DNA from: Oxytricha trifallax
Lineage: Eukaryota > Ciliophora > Spirotrichea > Sporadotrichida > Oxytrichidae
Reading direction: 5' to 3'
DNA: 64,000 nt
Assembly (NCBI GenBank): GCA_000711775.1
Contig: ARYC01017346.1
Span: 1 to 64,000, forward strand
A program made the position numbers and the translations under genes. Position 1 is the first letter of the stretch. Each line of letters opens with the position of its first letter. Shown here piece after piece: positions 38,068-50,560 of the stretch. Under the pieces are notes generated by a model, which saw only the letters and a list, made by a program, of their open reading frames with translations, had not been told where the DNA came from and searched no databases.

Positions 38068-39686
38068 AGCATGTGTTTGAAGATTTCACAATGAGAGAAG
38101 ACTTTCATTAAAAGATATTGACAGGTGTACTCATCCTTTTAGATCAAAGTAAAAAGAATCCCACAAAATCAAATTTGATGTACCTGACTATTTTCATGCT
38201 CCTCACAATTTCATCAAGCAGAGAGCTTGCCATGAACTTGAACCATCCATACAATCTTGGAGTGAAATTAGATGTACCAGAATTCCAAGGAACTTATGCT
38301 GATTTAGTTTTCTTGTCAGTTTACAAGCTTATTCATAATGGTCCCAGACTGTTGAAGCCAATTTACAAATCCATCATAGCTATTCTCTCGAATATTGCTC
38401 CTTATACTAAGAAACTTTGCAGAGAAGCTGCTGATGGTTTGATGTATTTGGTATAAGTGTTCTCAAAGAAAGAGTTCTTGCTTGAAAAAGAAGATAACTG
38501 CAAGAGTTTGACTTCCTTATTTGAAGCAATAAACTACCTAGTGGCTTATCATGACGAAACCAACTAATACTTACAAATTTAACTCATGAAGTATTAGACT
38601 ATGTTTGACTATTTCGATGCCACTGACTTCGAATTGAAACTAACCCAGGGTACTCCTCAGCACTAATAGCTTATTCAACAGCAATAAATGCAACAAATTC
38701 AATAATAATAGTAGGAGTAAGCAGACGAATAAAGATAAGAAGAGAGCAAGGATGGCAGCATTGCTTAAGCTCAAATCTAACAGGAAGACCATAAATTAGA
38801 TGGAGACGATCAATTAGGACAAACATAAACTGATGCTGTTCATCATTAGTCGCCCTTCCACGATTAAGAGAAAGATTCAAAGAATGAAGTGATCATTGAT
38901 AAGAAAAGTTAAGTAGAAGAAGAGGAGAAGGTTTCCATGAATGATGTTATTGTAGAAGAAAAGCGTTAAGAATCTCCTGTAAATAAAGCTCCTATTGCAC
39001 AGGTTTAAGATGAAGAGGATGACGATGGCTGGGAAAAGTAAGAGGAATCACCGAAGTAAGCTGTTGCCAATATAATCTAGCAACAATAGCAGTAAATATA
39101 ACAATAGTAAGATACCACTCAAATTCCTTCTATGCAATAAGAACATGGATTTAAAGCTCTACAAAACATTAGTGATATCAAAAAGGAAAGAGAGAATCAA
39201 GATGTATCAGGAAAAGGAGGTCAGATATCTTAGTAAGAAGATCTAAACCAAAGCGTAATTTCTACTCAAATAAGTGTTACATCTCAAGAGGACTTATAAT
39301 GGCCTTCTCCACTATGGTTCAAAAAGTGGAAAGAATCCCTATTCTTGCCAAATATTAAGGCTTGTATCTCTCACACCTACAATAAAGCTATGACTTTCAG
39401 AAATCAGCTAATCGAGGAAGATGGAAGTTATGCTTCAAACTAAATTGTGAACATTGATGAGGATCAATTAGCTACATATCTTTAGAGATTTTCACTTAAG
39501 GGACTGCTCCCAACTATGCCAAAGATTCTAGTTACAACTTACAGAGGAAATGACTCAATTGATACTTGGCTTATTGCATTCCTGTGGGGATTAGTGTTTG
39601 TACAAGCTCAAGAATTTGCACTATTTGATCATAGAAAGTTCAGACTTTTTTCAATAAACACTTATTAAGGAAATAATTATAACTGA
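38068..39686 (+). CDS. HID1: HID1 family protein, MDS 3 (C-terminal half)
   Basis: This block begins with the 14-bp pointer AGCATGTGTTTGAA (38068-38081), whose inverse copy is at 51484-51497. From HVFEDFTMREDF it reads ILTGVLILLDQ, FMLLTISSSRELAMNLNHPY and EFQGTYADLVFLSVYKLI, all matching the middle of HID1 (GVxILxxLSxxRxFxxxLNxPY; FxGTxADL). A long Gln/Glu-rich linker follows. The conserved C-terminus is WFKKWKESLFLPNIKACI and DEDQLATYLQRFSLKGLLP, then TYRGNDSIDTWLIAFLWGL and DHRKFRLFSI, to TGA 39684. HID1 is a peripheral Golgi/trans-Golgi protein acting in dense-core secretory granule formation; ciliates make such granules. The N-terminal half is 12-15 kb away (see 51484-52556 and 52964-53296). 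Confidence 0.93.
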
Positions 39687-40136
39687 ATGGGAAATTATCT
39701 AGGGATATTTAAATATATTATAATTTATATCAGAAAATAATGTCTTAATATCTTTTTTTAGGGTTTTCGTAATTGATTATAAAAGTACATGATATAATAA
39801 TTTTAAATATCTGCTTTTGCAATTATATATTTATTTGTAAGAAAATATAATCTCCTTTAGTAAACTTAATGTTAAATATTAATATATTTCTCTGGTGCTA
39901 TAAATAAAAATAAATAATAACTTTCTCTAAATCAATATAAAAATAGATCGATTAATTTTAATTTTATTACTCTAAGCTTTTTTTAATTAGTTATGGTTTA
40001 TCTATAATGAGAAAGAGAGAGATTAAATGATATGCATATAACATGAGAGATCGTTTGAGTTTAAGAATAAGTCTGATTAATTTATTATATTTGTTTGTAC
40101 TTTACACTCAGAAAATAAAATTTTAGCCTAAATTAT
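39687..40136. other. AT-rich spacer between convergent genes
   Basis: Between HID1 MDS 3 and the MRH-type gene. No coding frame or repeat seen. Confidence 0.5.
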
Positions 40137-41063
40137 TCACACACCTTTATATCCTTATACTTTCCTGTTTATATATCCCCTAGCTAATGCATATGTAATT
40201 ATAGCTTAATCTGAAGCTTTTAAGCTAAAATCTTAAAACTTGCTTGGTAGTTGTCTCCATTTATCTATGTGTGGAATAGCCTCATACCCATAAATATTAT
40301 GTCTTCTTTGATTATAGTATACTCCAGCAATATTATAGGCTAAAAATAGTCCTGATAATACAAATAGATAGAAGAAAAAACCATGACCATTCTTTCCTGC
40401 CATGCTTGTTGCAAACCAGGGACAAGCAACTGGTGTTTTAATTTTAAAGTGTAGTTCACATTTAGTAGAGGCCTGAGTATGTCCAATTTCATTCAATTCA
40501 AACTAAAAATAAAATTAAGCACATTTCATCTTACATTTTAATCTTGTTCACTGCCACATTCAAGTCTGAATAAAATCTTCCTTGGTTATCCATTTAAACT
40601 TGGTGTTTCTGAACCCTCACAAATAGCTCCACCTTGAAAGCCCACTAAAATGCCTTTATTTGAGTCTCTATCGTCTAATAAATGATGACTTCTTTATGCA
40701 ACAGCAGACTGCCCAAGAATCTCGCATGTATCAGTCTCAGTATCATAAATGTCTAAGAATTCGATTGCTGAAGCCTCAACACCATTACAAGTTTTAGGCA
40801 AAGTCTCGCAGAAATTAAAAGCGTACTCGATATTAAACATGCCTGATGTCTAAGCATCCATTACTTTCCAAGGATCACTATGAAATGATTTAAAAACATG
40901 TTTTTTAATACCTCTTTGGTTTTTATAGGAAGGAAAGATCATAGGTATTTCCAAATTTAGGATCCTTCCAAGTGCAGTCCTAAGCAGCTTAAGATAGAGA
41001 GGCAAAACCTAGCAAGGACAAAATGACTATGTTTTGGAGTGATTAATTATTTTACTGTTTCAT
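40137..41063 (-). CDS. Type I membrane protein with MRH/Atg27-like lumenal domain
   Basis: From ATG 41063 (MKQQNNQSLQNIVILSLLGF) to TGA 40137. A hydrophobic signal peptide is followed by the MRH-like opening DCTWKDPKFGNTYDLSFL. Then come YAFNFCETLPKTCNG, GQSAVAQRS, GGAICEGSETPSLNG and ILFRLECGSEQ, with paired cysteines in the expected order. CELHFKIKTPVACP precedes one transmembrane helix (GFFFYLFVLSGLFLAYNIAG). The cytosolic tail carries YEAIPHIDKWRQLP, followed by ITYALARGYINRK. Two GT-AG introns (about 40503-40536 and 40874-40908) are in phase. MRH/Atg27 proteins are sorting receptors cycling between Golgi and endosomes; a cargo role is inferred. Confidence 0.83.
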
Positions 41064-41172
41064 TTCTAAATTTATTTATTATCAAGCGAATTACTGAATT
41101 ATTATAATTAGCAAGTAATTAAGTGATGGTTGAATCTGATCATAATTTCTATTTAAATATTATATAAAATTA

Positions 41173-42711
41173 ATGGATAATTCTTTGCTAAACAATGACA
41201 ATCTGAAAATACAGCCTTAAACAAACTCATAACCTTAAAAATATAATGACTTCGGTAGCTATATATAATTGAAGAAATAAAATACCATTTTATTAAGAAC
41301 TGATTCAAACATGAAAGCAAGTAAGAATATGGGATTCTAAATGAATTTTATATTTGTAATAATTATAAATTATTTTCCTATTGAATTTATTGAAAATTTA
41401 AACTTAACAGTTGAACTATCAATTAAAAAATATATAATTTTAACATCATACAAGTTTATGAGAAAAAAATAATAAAATTTTATTTGTTTGTCTTTATCCA
41501 TAAAATTTGAATTAAAATTATAGTTAAATTACTAAATTTATACCATATCAATACAACATATATTTTTAAGATCTAAACTAAGATGAAATCTTACTAATTG
41601 AAATTGTTTTTAAAGTAACTCTCAATATTATTATGTTTCTAAAATAATGAAAAAGCATGCTATTGTTTGCCTTTGCTACTTGTAATAAAATTCATAATCA
41701 TAATCGACAGTTTTATGGGTCTTGCCCACATAGTCTACTATTCAATATTCTTATTTGAATCACGAGATGCCTTTGAGAGTTCTTTCCTTCTCTATAAATT
41801 TGTCATTATGATTTAATAGTTTGTAACACATTAAAAAACACTAATATTCATATTAATAAATATATGATATTGCAGCCATATGGTGGAAACCCAGATTAAT
41901 GTAGACAAGAATTTGTTAATTTTATGGTTTTGACTGTGTTTCAATTTATGTTATATACCACTAAAGGATACTATGGAGTCATAGCTTGGAGGAGTCAATT
42001 TAAAAGGAAAGAGTTCCAATAGTAAACTATAATAAGTTACTTAAAGGTAATTATAGCAAATTGTCAATTAGTATTTAGTTTACTATATGGTAGGCTTTAC
42101 GACTTATTTGTATATGATAATCTTCTCAATATTGGTTGGAGCTACCAAGTTCAATTTCATCCTAAACTTGATTAAATTTACTTATTAATATTTTAACAAA
42201 TCTCACCCCCCCTCTTTTAAATAATCTTGAATAACTATTATTTTTTTTACTAGGATTCATATTGATAGCAGATATAATTCAACTTCTATGCCATTACATA
42301 ATTCGCAAATATCAGCTGCTCTTAGACACCCTAAAAATGCAGGAAGATTTCTCAATGGCAGGCTGCAACATAGTAGAAACCAATGATTTTAACAGTGGAA
42401 ATAATGCTGGGTGTAGTCCAATGAATCAAAGAATAACCAATCGAGCACTAAGTGTATTTTCTAGTACACTTTCTGTAGGGAAATGCAATAAAAACAAGTA
42501 AAATAATCATAGTAGGAAGCCAAGTAATATCAGTCAAAGTAAGCCATTGAATTAGAGTATGGTTGATAGCTAAGTTGAACAATCAGAATAAATAAGTAAT
42601 AAGAATGGATATGAAGTTGTAAATCATGATATGCATTTGCCTACATTTAATAAATCTATTGATATTGAATCTAAAGAAAGCTAAGATTTACGTATACTCC
42701 AAAATTAATGA
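41173..42711 (+). CDS. Multi-pass membrane protein with Ser/Asn-rich tail
   Basis: Probable ATG 41173 (MDNSLLNNDNLKIQPQ). Separate pieces carry hydrophobic segments: IIDSFMGLAHIVYYSIFLFE, FMVLTVFQFMLYTTKGYYGV, YYMVGFTTYLYMIIFSILVG and LIADIIQLLCHYIIRKYQLL. GT-AG introns lie near 41821-41877 and 42050-42081. An AT-rich insert with an acccccc tract lies near 42180-42250. The hydrophilic C-terminus (FSSTLSVGKCNKNK, KPSNISQSKPLNQSMVDS) ends at TGA 42709. The layout, four helices and a polar tail, parallels the gene at 29445-30163. Family unknown; junctions between 41340 and 41700 are uncertain. Confidence 0.65.
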
Positions 42712-43477
42712 ATATAATCTAAAGTAAAATTTATTTTTTCGATATATTTATAATTAAAATTTGACACTTTTAATTTGTTCGTTGTATCATAACATATAGG
42801 GTATATAAACAATTTTATAATCATTTGTTTTATATCTAGAAATTTTATAATTAGTAAATTTTTTTTAAAAAAAATATCAATGTTGTGGATAAGGAGTGAA
42901 AAATTTTGATAATTACCTTGATAATCTTTAAGTTTATATAGTAAAATAAGACTCTAAAAAATCTAAGAATAAGTTAACGATTAGTCAGAGAAATATATCA
43001 CCTAAAATATGAAACTCATTATTATCCAATCATCAAAACTCGATTGATAAATTATCGTAATCACATCAAATAATATTAATTATTTTTAGTCTCACATTAT
43101 TCATTTTGACTTTATCAAATATTTCATCATATTATAAAGTTCATTCTCTTTAAAAAAATAATTAATATATATTTTCTAATTATCTTAAGTGTCTTAAAGA
43201 AAAAAGATTGAAAAAAGATTAAATAAAGTATTGAGATGATTTTTCAACTCATAATTTGAGTTAAATAATTAATGGTTTAATATGAGAGAATTATAAATAT
43301 TAAGAAAATTTAGCTATCCATAATAAGATCATTCTTAAATATAGAAAAAATTAAATTCTTTATACCATCAGACTAATTAATGTTTGATACAATTTTTAGA
43401 TCATTGCTTTCACATTTTTCACCACTTTTATCTGAAATTAAAGAATCATTAAGCATTTATCCAAACAATAAATATAC
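42712..43477. other. AT-rich non-coding stretch
   Basis: About 770 bp without coding character, repeats or RNA genes that I can recognise. Confidence 0.55.
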
Positions 43478-45100
43478 ATGGAAATAACAGTTTAAGAAGA
43501 ATGTGGGAAGCAGCATTTATATACAAGCTTCTAAGAGACTACCACTGTCTTTGACATTAAGTAAAACATTCAGAAGGACACTGGTTACAGTATTGATCAG
43601 TAGATATTCAAACTGGGAAATAATCTTCTCCCGGACACCTTAGCAATAATATTTTCACTTTCAAATATTAATAAGGTTGAGTTTTTTCTAATAAATAAAT
43701 AGTTGATTTAAATTTATTTAATAAAACAGATCCCAAGTGATGAATCATTCAGATCTCCAGAGATAGCTGTAAGTCAAGCAGACAAGAAAAGAATAATTAC
43801 TCTAAAGCTTTGTAAAAGAAAATTTCAATTATCTCTCCATATTTAAGACTCAAAGAATATGTCACACGAATTGCAATTAGAGCTGTTCGCATCTTGTACG
43901 GTGTTCACTTTGAAACACATGATATATGAAAAGGCAAAGATTAAAGTCTGTGAATAAATCATTTCAAATAAAAAAGAAGTACTTAGCGATGACAAATTTC
44001 TGTTTAGCTATCTAGCACTGACTCCTTTTTAAGAAGAGGAACAGAAGTAGGGAGGTTCAGGATTTGATAATTTTAACAGTGCCATTATTGAAGAGGAACT
44101 TATGGATTTAAAAAATACAAATATTGCAGATTAAGAAAACCAACTAACTATTAAGCATAGGCTGAGTCTTGTTTTAAAGAAAGTTAACCCGATTAATAAG
44201 CGTATCTCAGTAGGTTTAGATTTTACTTTCAACTCACTTAGAAATGTTAAAAGAGTTAACTGGTAACCTGATGCCCCTTGGTTTAGAGAGACTTAAGATG
44301 GCTTAAATTGGATTTGTTATTGCAAAAATTCAAAGTGTGCCGCTCATCATCAGCTTGTCATAGTACCCAGAGGGTTTTCGCTCTTCAAGCTAAACAAGGA
44401 AGTCAAAGACCATTTGACTTGCCTAGTTTGCAAAACAAAAGAGCTTGATCTAAGAAATGTGGGGTTTGTGAACTGCGAATGGGTTCTCAAAGGAAAATTA
44501 ATGAATAAAGACGATTCAAGAGTATTTGCGGAAGGTAAAACTTATGACGGTAAATTGTACACTTTCAAGGAGACAAACTATGTCAAGGCATTTGAAAATC
44601 TTGAAGTTATGGTAAAGCGAATAAAAGAAGTTATGATAGTCAACGATAGTCAGATCTACACAGATAGTGTTAGATCATCCCAGGCTTCTGAATCAATCGA
44701 CCATATAAAAGATCCAACTTTAGAGAAGCTACAGCAATAAAAAAATGCTATAGAACAGGGCACTAAGTAGCAAATTAATTTAGAAAATTGCAAGACATAG
44801 AATGACAACCAAAGCATAGCTGAGGATATTATTAAGGGTCCCCAAGCTAAGAAGCATAGAACTACAATTACTTAAAACTAAAAACAGATTATGAATAAAA
44901 ATTGGAGAGATTTCGCGAAATGCAATAGTTGCTGTAATGAAGACACGTCAAATCTAAATATCGAAGCTTAAAATCTCGATAAAAGACCTATTAGTAAAAA
45001 TCTATCAAATTCTTTGAAATCAGGGATTCATAAAAGTAATTCATTAAATAGCTAAATCAACTAACAAGAAGTACAAAAGTCTAAGTGCCTTATATTTTGA
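43478..45100 (+). CDS. Ubiquitin-like-domain protein with Cys/His cluster
   Basis: ATG 43478. Residues 1 to about 75 look like a ubiquitin-like fold (MEITVQEECGKQHLY, TTTVFDIKQNIQKDTGY, QQIFKLGNNLLPDTLAI). An intron or IES near 43677-43730 interrupts the domain. A central conserved-looking core follows: VNWQPDAPWFRETQDGLNW and ICYCKNSKCAAHHQLVIVP. Then come HLTCLVCKTKELDLRNVGF and NCEWVLKGKLMNKDD, with TYDGKLYTFKETNY. The spacing CxCx4C...HH...CxxC suggests a zinc-binding site. The tail is polar and Gln-rich with a second Cys cluster (KCNSCCNEDTS) and TGA at 45098. UBL plus a Zn-binding core suggests a ubiquitin-pathway or adaptor role; no family named. Confidence 0.75.
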
Positions 45101-45231
45101 AAATTATTAGCATTAATTTCTTTTCAAATTTAGATGAGTTGACTTAATTTCTATCAGTAAAATAGAATATCGATGAACTTAGAAATTTGCCAACATATTT
45201 TATAATTATTAATTAAAAATATTGATATAAA

Positions 45232-48200
45232 ATGATGCTTAACATACCTTTAATGGGTTAGTTCGACTAATAGAACTAAAAGATATTGAGTTTGAACTAA
45301 GATCGTCTACCAGCAGATGTTTCTTAATTGTCGTTCTTGCTACAAAGAGAGAAAGTACCAATCGGATACTGGGTCAATGCAGCGGTAAGTCTAAATCAGA
45401 TCTCCGATCATATTTAATTATATGCATGTATAAATGTTTAATTAATGACTATCTGTAGTTGATGTACTATAAATCTGGTTAAATAAAGAGCTTCCAGTTC
45501 TTGTTGAATGAAGCTCTAAAGAATAACGATAAAAAGCAGAATCCCCATTTATTCGATACAATTGAGGATAGAATTGATGGACTGAATAGGCTAGCAAGTT
45601 TTTAATTAGCTGCCAGTGAATATGAACTTGATCAGGAAGCTTATGATAAGATGTACGCTGCAGGAATGAACAACATCAACAATGCAGATAATTTACACAT
45701 CGCAAACCCATAAACCTTTATCACTAAGTGTTTCTTCCTTATGTCCCAGGGAAACTTCACAAATACAATGCAATATGTTGGTCATTTCGATCAATTAAAC
45801 TACTAGCACCCCTTAGCGATGGTAATCAAAGCCATAATTGAGTTTAGCAAAAATAATTATTCAGGTTCACTAGAATTACTGAAAGGAGTCCTAGCTAAAA
45901 ATCCAAGATCCCCTCCTTCTATAAGATACGCTATAGGTTTATGCTACTACAGACTTGGCAACATTGAGAAGGCTAGATTTGCATTTTAAAGAGTTATAGA
46001 CTTAGACTCACAAAACATTATGGCAATTATGTCACTCGCAATCGTTGATATTTCTTCGTAGTATACTGACGGTGAAGTATAGAAAGATATCGAAAAATTG
46101 TTGGCAAAAGCATTTGAGCTTGACAAAAGAAATCCTTTAGTTTTGAGATATTTAGCGGAGCATTTCTTTCAAAAGAAGAACTTCTTAGTTGCAAATCAAA
46201 TGTGCTTGAATGGCTTGAAATCACTTGACAGATATCGTAGAAATGAGAATACCGTAAAAGAGAATCCTAACTTTAGAAAAGATTTGGAATACCTCAAGAG
46301 TGATTTGAACTTTATTCTCGGGAAAATATAGCATATTGATGAAAATTACCAAGAGGCGCTCAATTTCTATCAGAAGGCTATAAAAACTAACAGTCACAAC
46401 TACTCAGCTTAGTTTAACTTGGGCAAAGTATACTTCAGTTTTAATAACTTTTAAGAAGCTGAACATTGTTTTGAAGCCCTCCTAGCAAATCAAAAGCACA
46501 AAGATTTAAAAATATTAAATTTTCTTATTGTATTGGTTTCATTTAGAAATAATTAATAAAATTTATTTACAAGATTGCTATGAAGCATTAAGACTTCTTG
46601 CCTAAACGAAAGCCAGACAAGGAAAGATTCCCGAATCTGTGGAATTGTTTAAGAGAGTTCTTGAGCTTAATCCTCAAGATTTCGAAGCAAATTATGAAAT
46701 AGCTTAGATGTTTGAATAAACAGATCCAAAGGCTTCCTTAGTTTACTATGAGAGTGGTTTGCGTATTATGTAACATGAAATCGAAGAAAGATTGAGAAAC
46801 AAAGAAGAACTAAGTCAAGAAGATTAAATCATTCCTCCAGAAATACTCATAAATGTGGGTACTCTAAGACTAGAGGTGGGAAAAACTTAGGAAGCTTTCG
46901 ACTCTTTCTCTTAAGCCATTAAGAACTGTAATTAATTGCTCGAGCTCAAGAAAGATGATTAGAAGCTTATTTCAATTCTAATCACTTCAAAGTTTAATCT
47001 TGGGTGCTGGTATGAACAGCATCATAGATATGGAGAAGCAAGTGATCAGTACAAGTAAATTATCAAAATGGAGCCTACTTACGTGGATGCCTATCTCAGA
47101 TTAGGTTATTTAGCCAGAAACAGAGGTGACTACAAAAGAGCACTTGAATATATCGATGAAGGGAAGAAGAATCAGATCAAGAAGCCTGAAGAATACTCTA
47201 AACCCATCAACTAATTATGCATTAGAGGAAAGATTCTTACTGATATATCTGAACTAGATAAAGCCTACGAAGAATTTAGATTTGTGCTAGAGAAGCTATC
47301 AAATAGAGACAGTTATGCTATAATCGGTCAAGCTAACATTAACTATGAATGGTCCACTAGATGCAGACATGACATTAAGTAGCAAGAGCATTTGCTTAAG
47401 AAGGCGATGGATAAGTACATGATTGTGTTAGAGTAAGATGAAGCCAATGCTTTTGCAACACTTGGCATAGCCAATATATTGAGTGAGCATAATAAGATTA
47501 ACGAGTCAATGGAAATATTCAAAGCATTGAAAGAAAACTGTCCAAATATTGATTTGTTTTTTATTTATTTGATTTTTCGACCCAATTAATTTTAATTAAG
47601 CTCATAATTATCCTGATAACTAATTTAACTTTATTTGGAAGTTACCCGAGATCTATAAGTTTATCATTAAGAGCACCAATTTTGTTATCTATAATAATAA
47701 ATATAATTAAATATCTAAATTTAATTATACTAAATATATTTTCTTCAATATTCATCATGCCTTGATTAACTTAGGCCATTTGAGTGTATACCAAGAAAAC
47801 TACATAGCAGCTATAAATTTCTATAACAAAGCTTTAGAGAAGTTTGATGGTAATTGCAACCTTGAAATTGAGCTCTACCTTTCAAAAGCATACTTCAAAA
47901 TGCATGATTACGAGAACTGCAAGAAAATTCTTCAGAAATTGCTTGTGAGGTACCCACAAGACCTTAGATTAAAGTACAACTTAGGATTGTGTTTGATGCA
48001 ACAAGCCAATCAGACTTTCAATAAGAATTCAAGAAAGGTTTCAGAAACTTAGGAAGCTATTGCTTAACTTAACTATGCCAATAAGATGATCCAGCATATC
48101 ATTAGAGTTAGAGCTTCTCAATCAACTGAAATTAAACCAATGTAAAAATTTATCTTTGACTATTGTTTTTGTTAAATAGCAGACTGGACATGAATAGCTA

Positions 48201-49134
48201 CTCCAGTATCTTCCATCAAACATCTCAAAAGATCAATTAGATCAAGAACGAGCAAATTTCCAATTGATGTTTAATGAATGCGACGAAAGAATCACATATC
48301 TAAGAGAAATGATAACAGCTAGTTCAGCCTACTTGAAAACTGACATCGAAATTCAGAAGGAAATGCAAGAGAAGGAAGATCTCAAAGCCAATGAGATGAA
48401 GCGTATTCAATCTTAACAGGAACAGCATGAAAAAGATAGATAAGAACAGATCCGTTTGATTCAAGAGAAAGAGCAAGAAATTGCTGAGTAAAACGCTGAG
48501 GCAGCTGCTAATTTAGCTTTGGAGTTGCTTGCTAATGATAAGAAACGTGGAGGAGACAAGAAACGGATTGTAGGTGCTGACAACGATGAGGAAGAGCAAG
48601 ATATGATGGCATACATGATGAATAGCAGAGGAGATGCTGGAATCCTAGGTGGAAGTGACAGTGAACTAGAGTATAACAACAAACGAGGAGGTCTTGATGG
48701 AATCAGCATGGATGAATCTGATTATAATCAATTAATCACACTTAATATGAATATAAATACTATACGATAGCAAAGTTGCAGGAGGAGATAATGATGAAGA
48801 GTCCAAAACTGGAAAGAAGAGAGAGCACAAGAAGAAAGATAAGAAGGAGAAGAAAGACAGAAAGAAGGACAAGAAACACAAGAAAGATAAAAAGCACAAA
48901 AAGGACAAGAAACACAGACATCACAGAAAGGAAGAAGAAGGGGCTGAAGGTGATGACTAAGGAGGAGCAAATGTAAGAAAGAGACTTAAGAGAAACAGAG
49001 ATGCTGATGACAATGATCAGGATGAAGCCTAGGATAATTTAGCCGATGTAGCTGCTGTCAATGATTAAGTATTGGAATAACAAGAGCCTAATCAAGATGC
49101 CTAAGAGGAATAGCAAAATATGCAAATGGATTGA
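45232..49134 (+). CDS. CTR9: CTR9, TPR subunit of the Paf1 complex
   Basis: Start at ATG 45232 (MMLNIPLMGQFDQ). An intron (45387-45459) follows EKVPIGYWVNAA. The TPR array is clear: GSLELLKGVLAKNPRSPPSI, RYAIGLCYYRLGNIEKARFA, LVLRYLAEHFFQKKNFLVA and IPESVELFKRVLELNPQDFE. Later repeats include YVDAYLRLGYLARNRGDYKR and GHLSVYQENYIAAINFYNKA. IESs: 46507-46576 (pointer AAGATT) and 47551-47752 (pointer AATATT, giving CPNIHHALINLGHL). A third, about 50 bp, lies near 48723-48772 (pointer GAT), and one interruption near 48140-48180 is unresolved. The C-terminus is Lys/Asp/Glu-rich (KDKKHKKDKKHRHHRK), as in CTR9, to TGA 49132. Paf1C binds elongating RNA polymerase II and promotes histone modification. 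Confidence 0.93.
46507..46576 (+). other. 70-bp IES with 6-bp pointer AAGATT (CTR9)
   Basis: Repeats at 46501-46506 and 46571-46576; removal gives HKDCYEALRLLAQ. Confidence 0.87.
47551..47752 (+). other. 202-bp IES with 6-bp pointer AATATT (CTR9)
   Basis: Repeats at 47545-47550 and 47747-47752; removal joins ENCPNI to HHALINLGHL within a TPR. Confidence 0.88.
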
Positions 49135-49369
49135 GAACTGTCCAATGATGTCAAGAGTTAGCAAAGTAAAATTAAACAACATAAAAAGGATAAGTTAATT
49201 ATATTTCAAAACCTTTAAAAATATATAGAGTACATTCTTTGACCATTTCCATATTATTTTAAACTGAATCAAATAAATGACATTAAATCAGCATAAATAT
49301 TAATAAATTAAGATGCTAAAGTGACAACAAATAATCTCAAAAACAAACTTGAAAATATAAAGCTTAAGA

Positions 49370-49738
49370 TCAGAAGATGAAAGGGAGCTCTACTCTCATC
49401 TCATCCATGTCTCTTGAGTTCTCCTGAGTAGGCGTGGCAGTAAACTGATTACTTAACTCCAAATTCCAAATGACTGTTGTTGATTCAGAAAACCAAAGAA
49501 AGGAAAAATAATCAATCATATATTTATATTATACAAATTAAGAACCTTGTTGATGATAGTCTTGATCCGGAGTAAGTTCTGCTGATTCATCACTGAAAAG
49601 AGAAATCTGAGGATGATTAGATGAAAGATTCGCGCTCTCCTCACCTTCTGATTTATAGTAAGCTTGATTAGTTATAGTGAGCGAGTAAGTCAGTGCTCGA
49701 GTTACTTCAAGATCCACACAGACCACAAAGATCTGCAT
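49370..49738 (-). CDS. Possible small ORF downstream of the H2A gene
   Basis: Open for about 122 codons under ciliate code, starting MQIFVVCVDLEVTRAL and including an acidic Ser-rich stretch (LFSDESAELTPDQDYH). It ends FIF at TGA 49370. It starts 57 bp beyond the H2A stop, on the same strand. It could be an independent small gene, a misplaced MDS, or an open 3' flank by chance. No family. Confidence 0.35.
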
Positions 49739-49794
49739 GAAACTTTCATAACTCTCCTACCTTCTTCTCAGAGAATTGCACTTGTAGTGCAAAC

Positions 49795-50393
49795 TCATTG
49801 GGCGTCTTCCATCTCCTCATCCTCGTCTTTCTCTTCCTCCTCTACTGCCTAGCACTTCTTTCCCTTCTTGCCTCTCTTGTCGACTCCTGTGATGTTTGGC
49901 ACAACTCCACATCTTGCGAAATCTGCGTTACCTAGCATCTTGCATAGCTCAGGGTCCTTCATGATTGCCAACATCACATGTCTAGGTGCAATCCTCTGCT
50001 TCTTCTCCTGCTCCACTTGACTGCCTGCAAGCTCAATGATCTCAGCGCAAACATACTACATGCATGCTGCGAGGTAGACTGGTGCACCTCCTCCGATACG
50101 TTCAGCGTATCTACCTTGCTTCATTAAAAACATTTAGATATTGATTAAGAACTACTAAAAAATGTAAAGTATAGGCAATTTGAAATGTAGTGAACAAAAC
50201 TTTTCATGTACTTGGCTGTTCTGGAGATGGAGAAATGGAGTCCTGCTTTGTCCTGACCAGAACGCTTGGCCTTGGCTGGCTGCATGTGATCTCCTTCTGG
50301 TCTGGGGAAGTGAAGTGCCTTTCCCTTGCCCTTTCCTTGCTTCTGTGGTTGAATGTCAACTCTGGTGGTTCCTGCTGCTGTAGTTGAGTCCAT
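49795..50393 (-). CDS. Divergent histone H2A variant (2 MDSs)
   Basis: From ATG 50393 (MDSTTAAGTTRVDIQPQ) to TGA 49795. The N-tail of about 43 residues is long for H2A. The fold is recognisable: KRSGQDKAGLHFSISRTAKY, then YAERIGGGAPVYLAACMQYV, EIIELAGSQ, and RIAPRHVMLAIMKDPELCKM followed by LGNADF. The usual AGLQFPVGR becomes AGLHFSISR, and the acidic-patch region has EIIELAG. After the fold come CGVVPNITGVDKRGKKGKKC and an acidic tail (EEEEKDEDEEMEDA) unusual for H2A. Pointer TTCAT (50120-50124 and 50203-50207) bounds an 83-bp IES inside helix 1, and removal gives KYMKQGRYAER. It could be a development-specific variant, which is inference. Confidence 0.88.
50125..50207 (-). other. 83-bp IES with 5-bp pointer TTCAT (H2A variant)
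   Basis: Repeats at 50120 and 50203; removal restores the conserved QGRYAER motif of H2A. Confidence 0.88.
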
Positions 50394-50560
50394 AATATAT
50401 AAATTAAAATAAAGAATAGTTAATCCATCTTGGTCTGATCTGTGTTTTAGTGAAAGATATGCAATACTTGCAAAATAGTAGTCTTGTGTTGTGTGTGGTG
50501 ATCCAAAGAATCAATTATAAAGTTAGAATTTTAGTTTACTTATAAGTTGTATTAATCCAA

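Noticed and set aside
38671..38880. Minus-strand ORF of 69 codons
   Set aside because: It is antisense to the Gln-rich linker of HID1 MDS 3, a shadow of CAA/TAA-rich coding.
48519..48976. Separate small ORFs downstream of CTR9
   Set aside because: They are the acidic/basic C-terminal region of CTR9 divided by a ~50-bp insert and a frame change.
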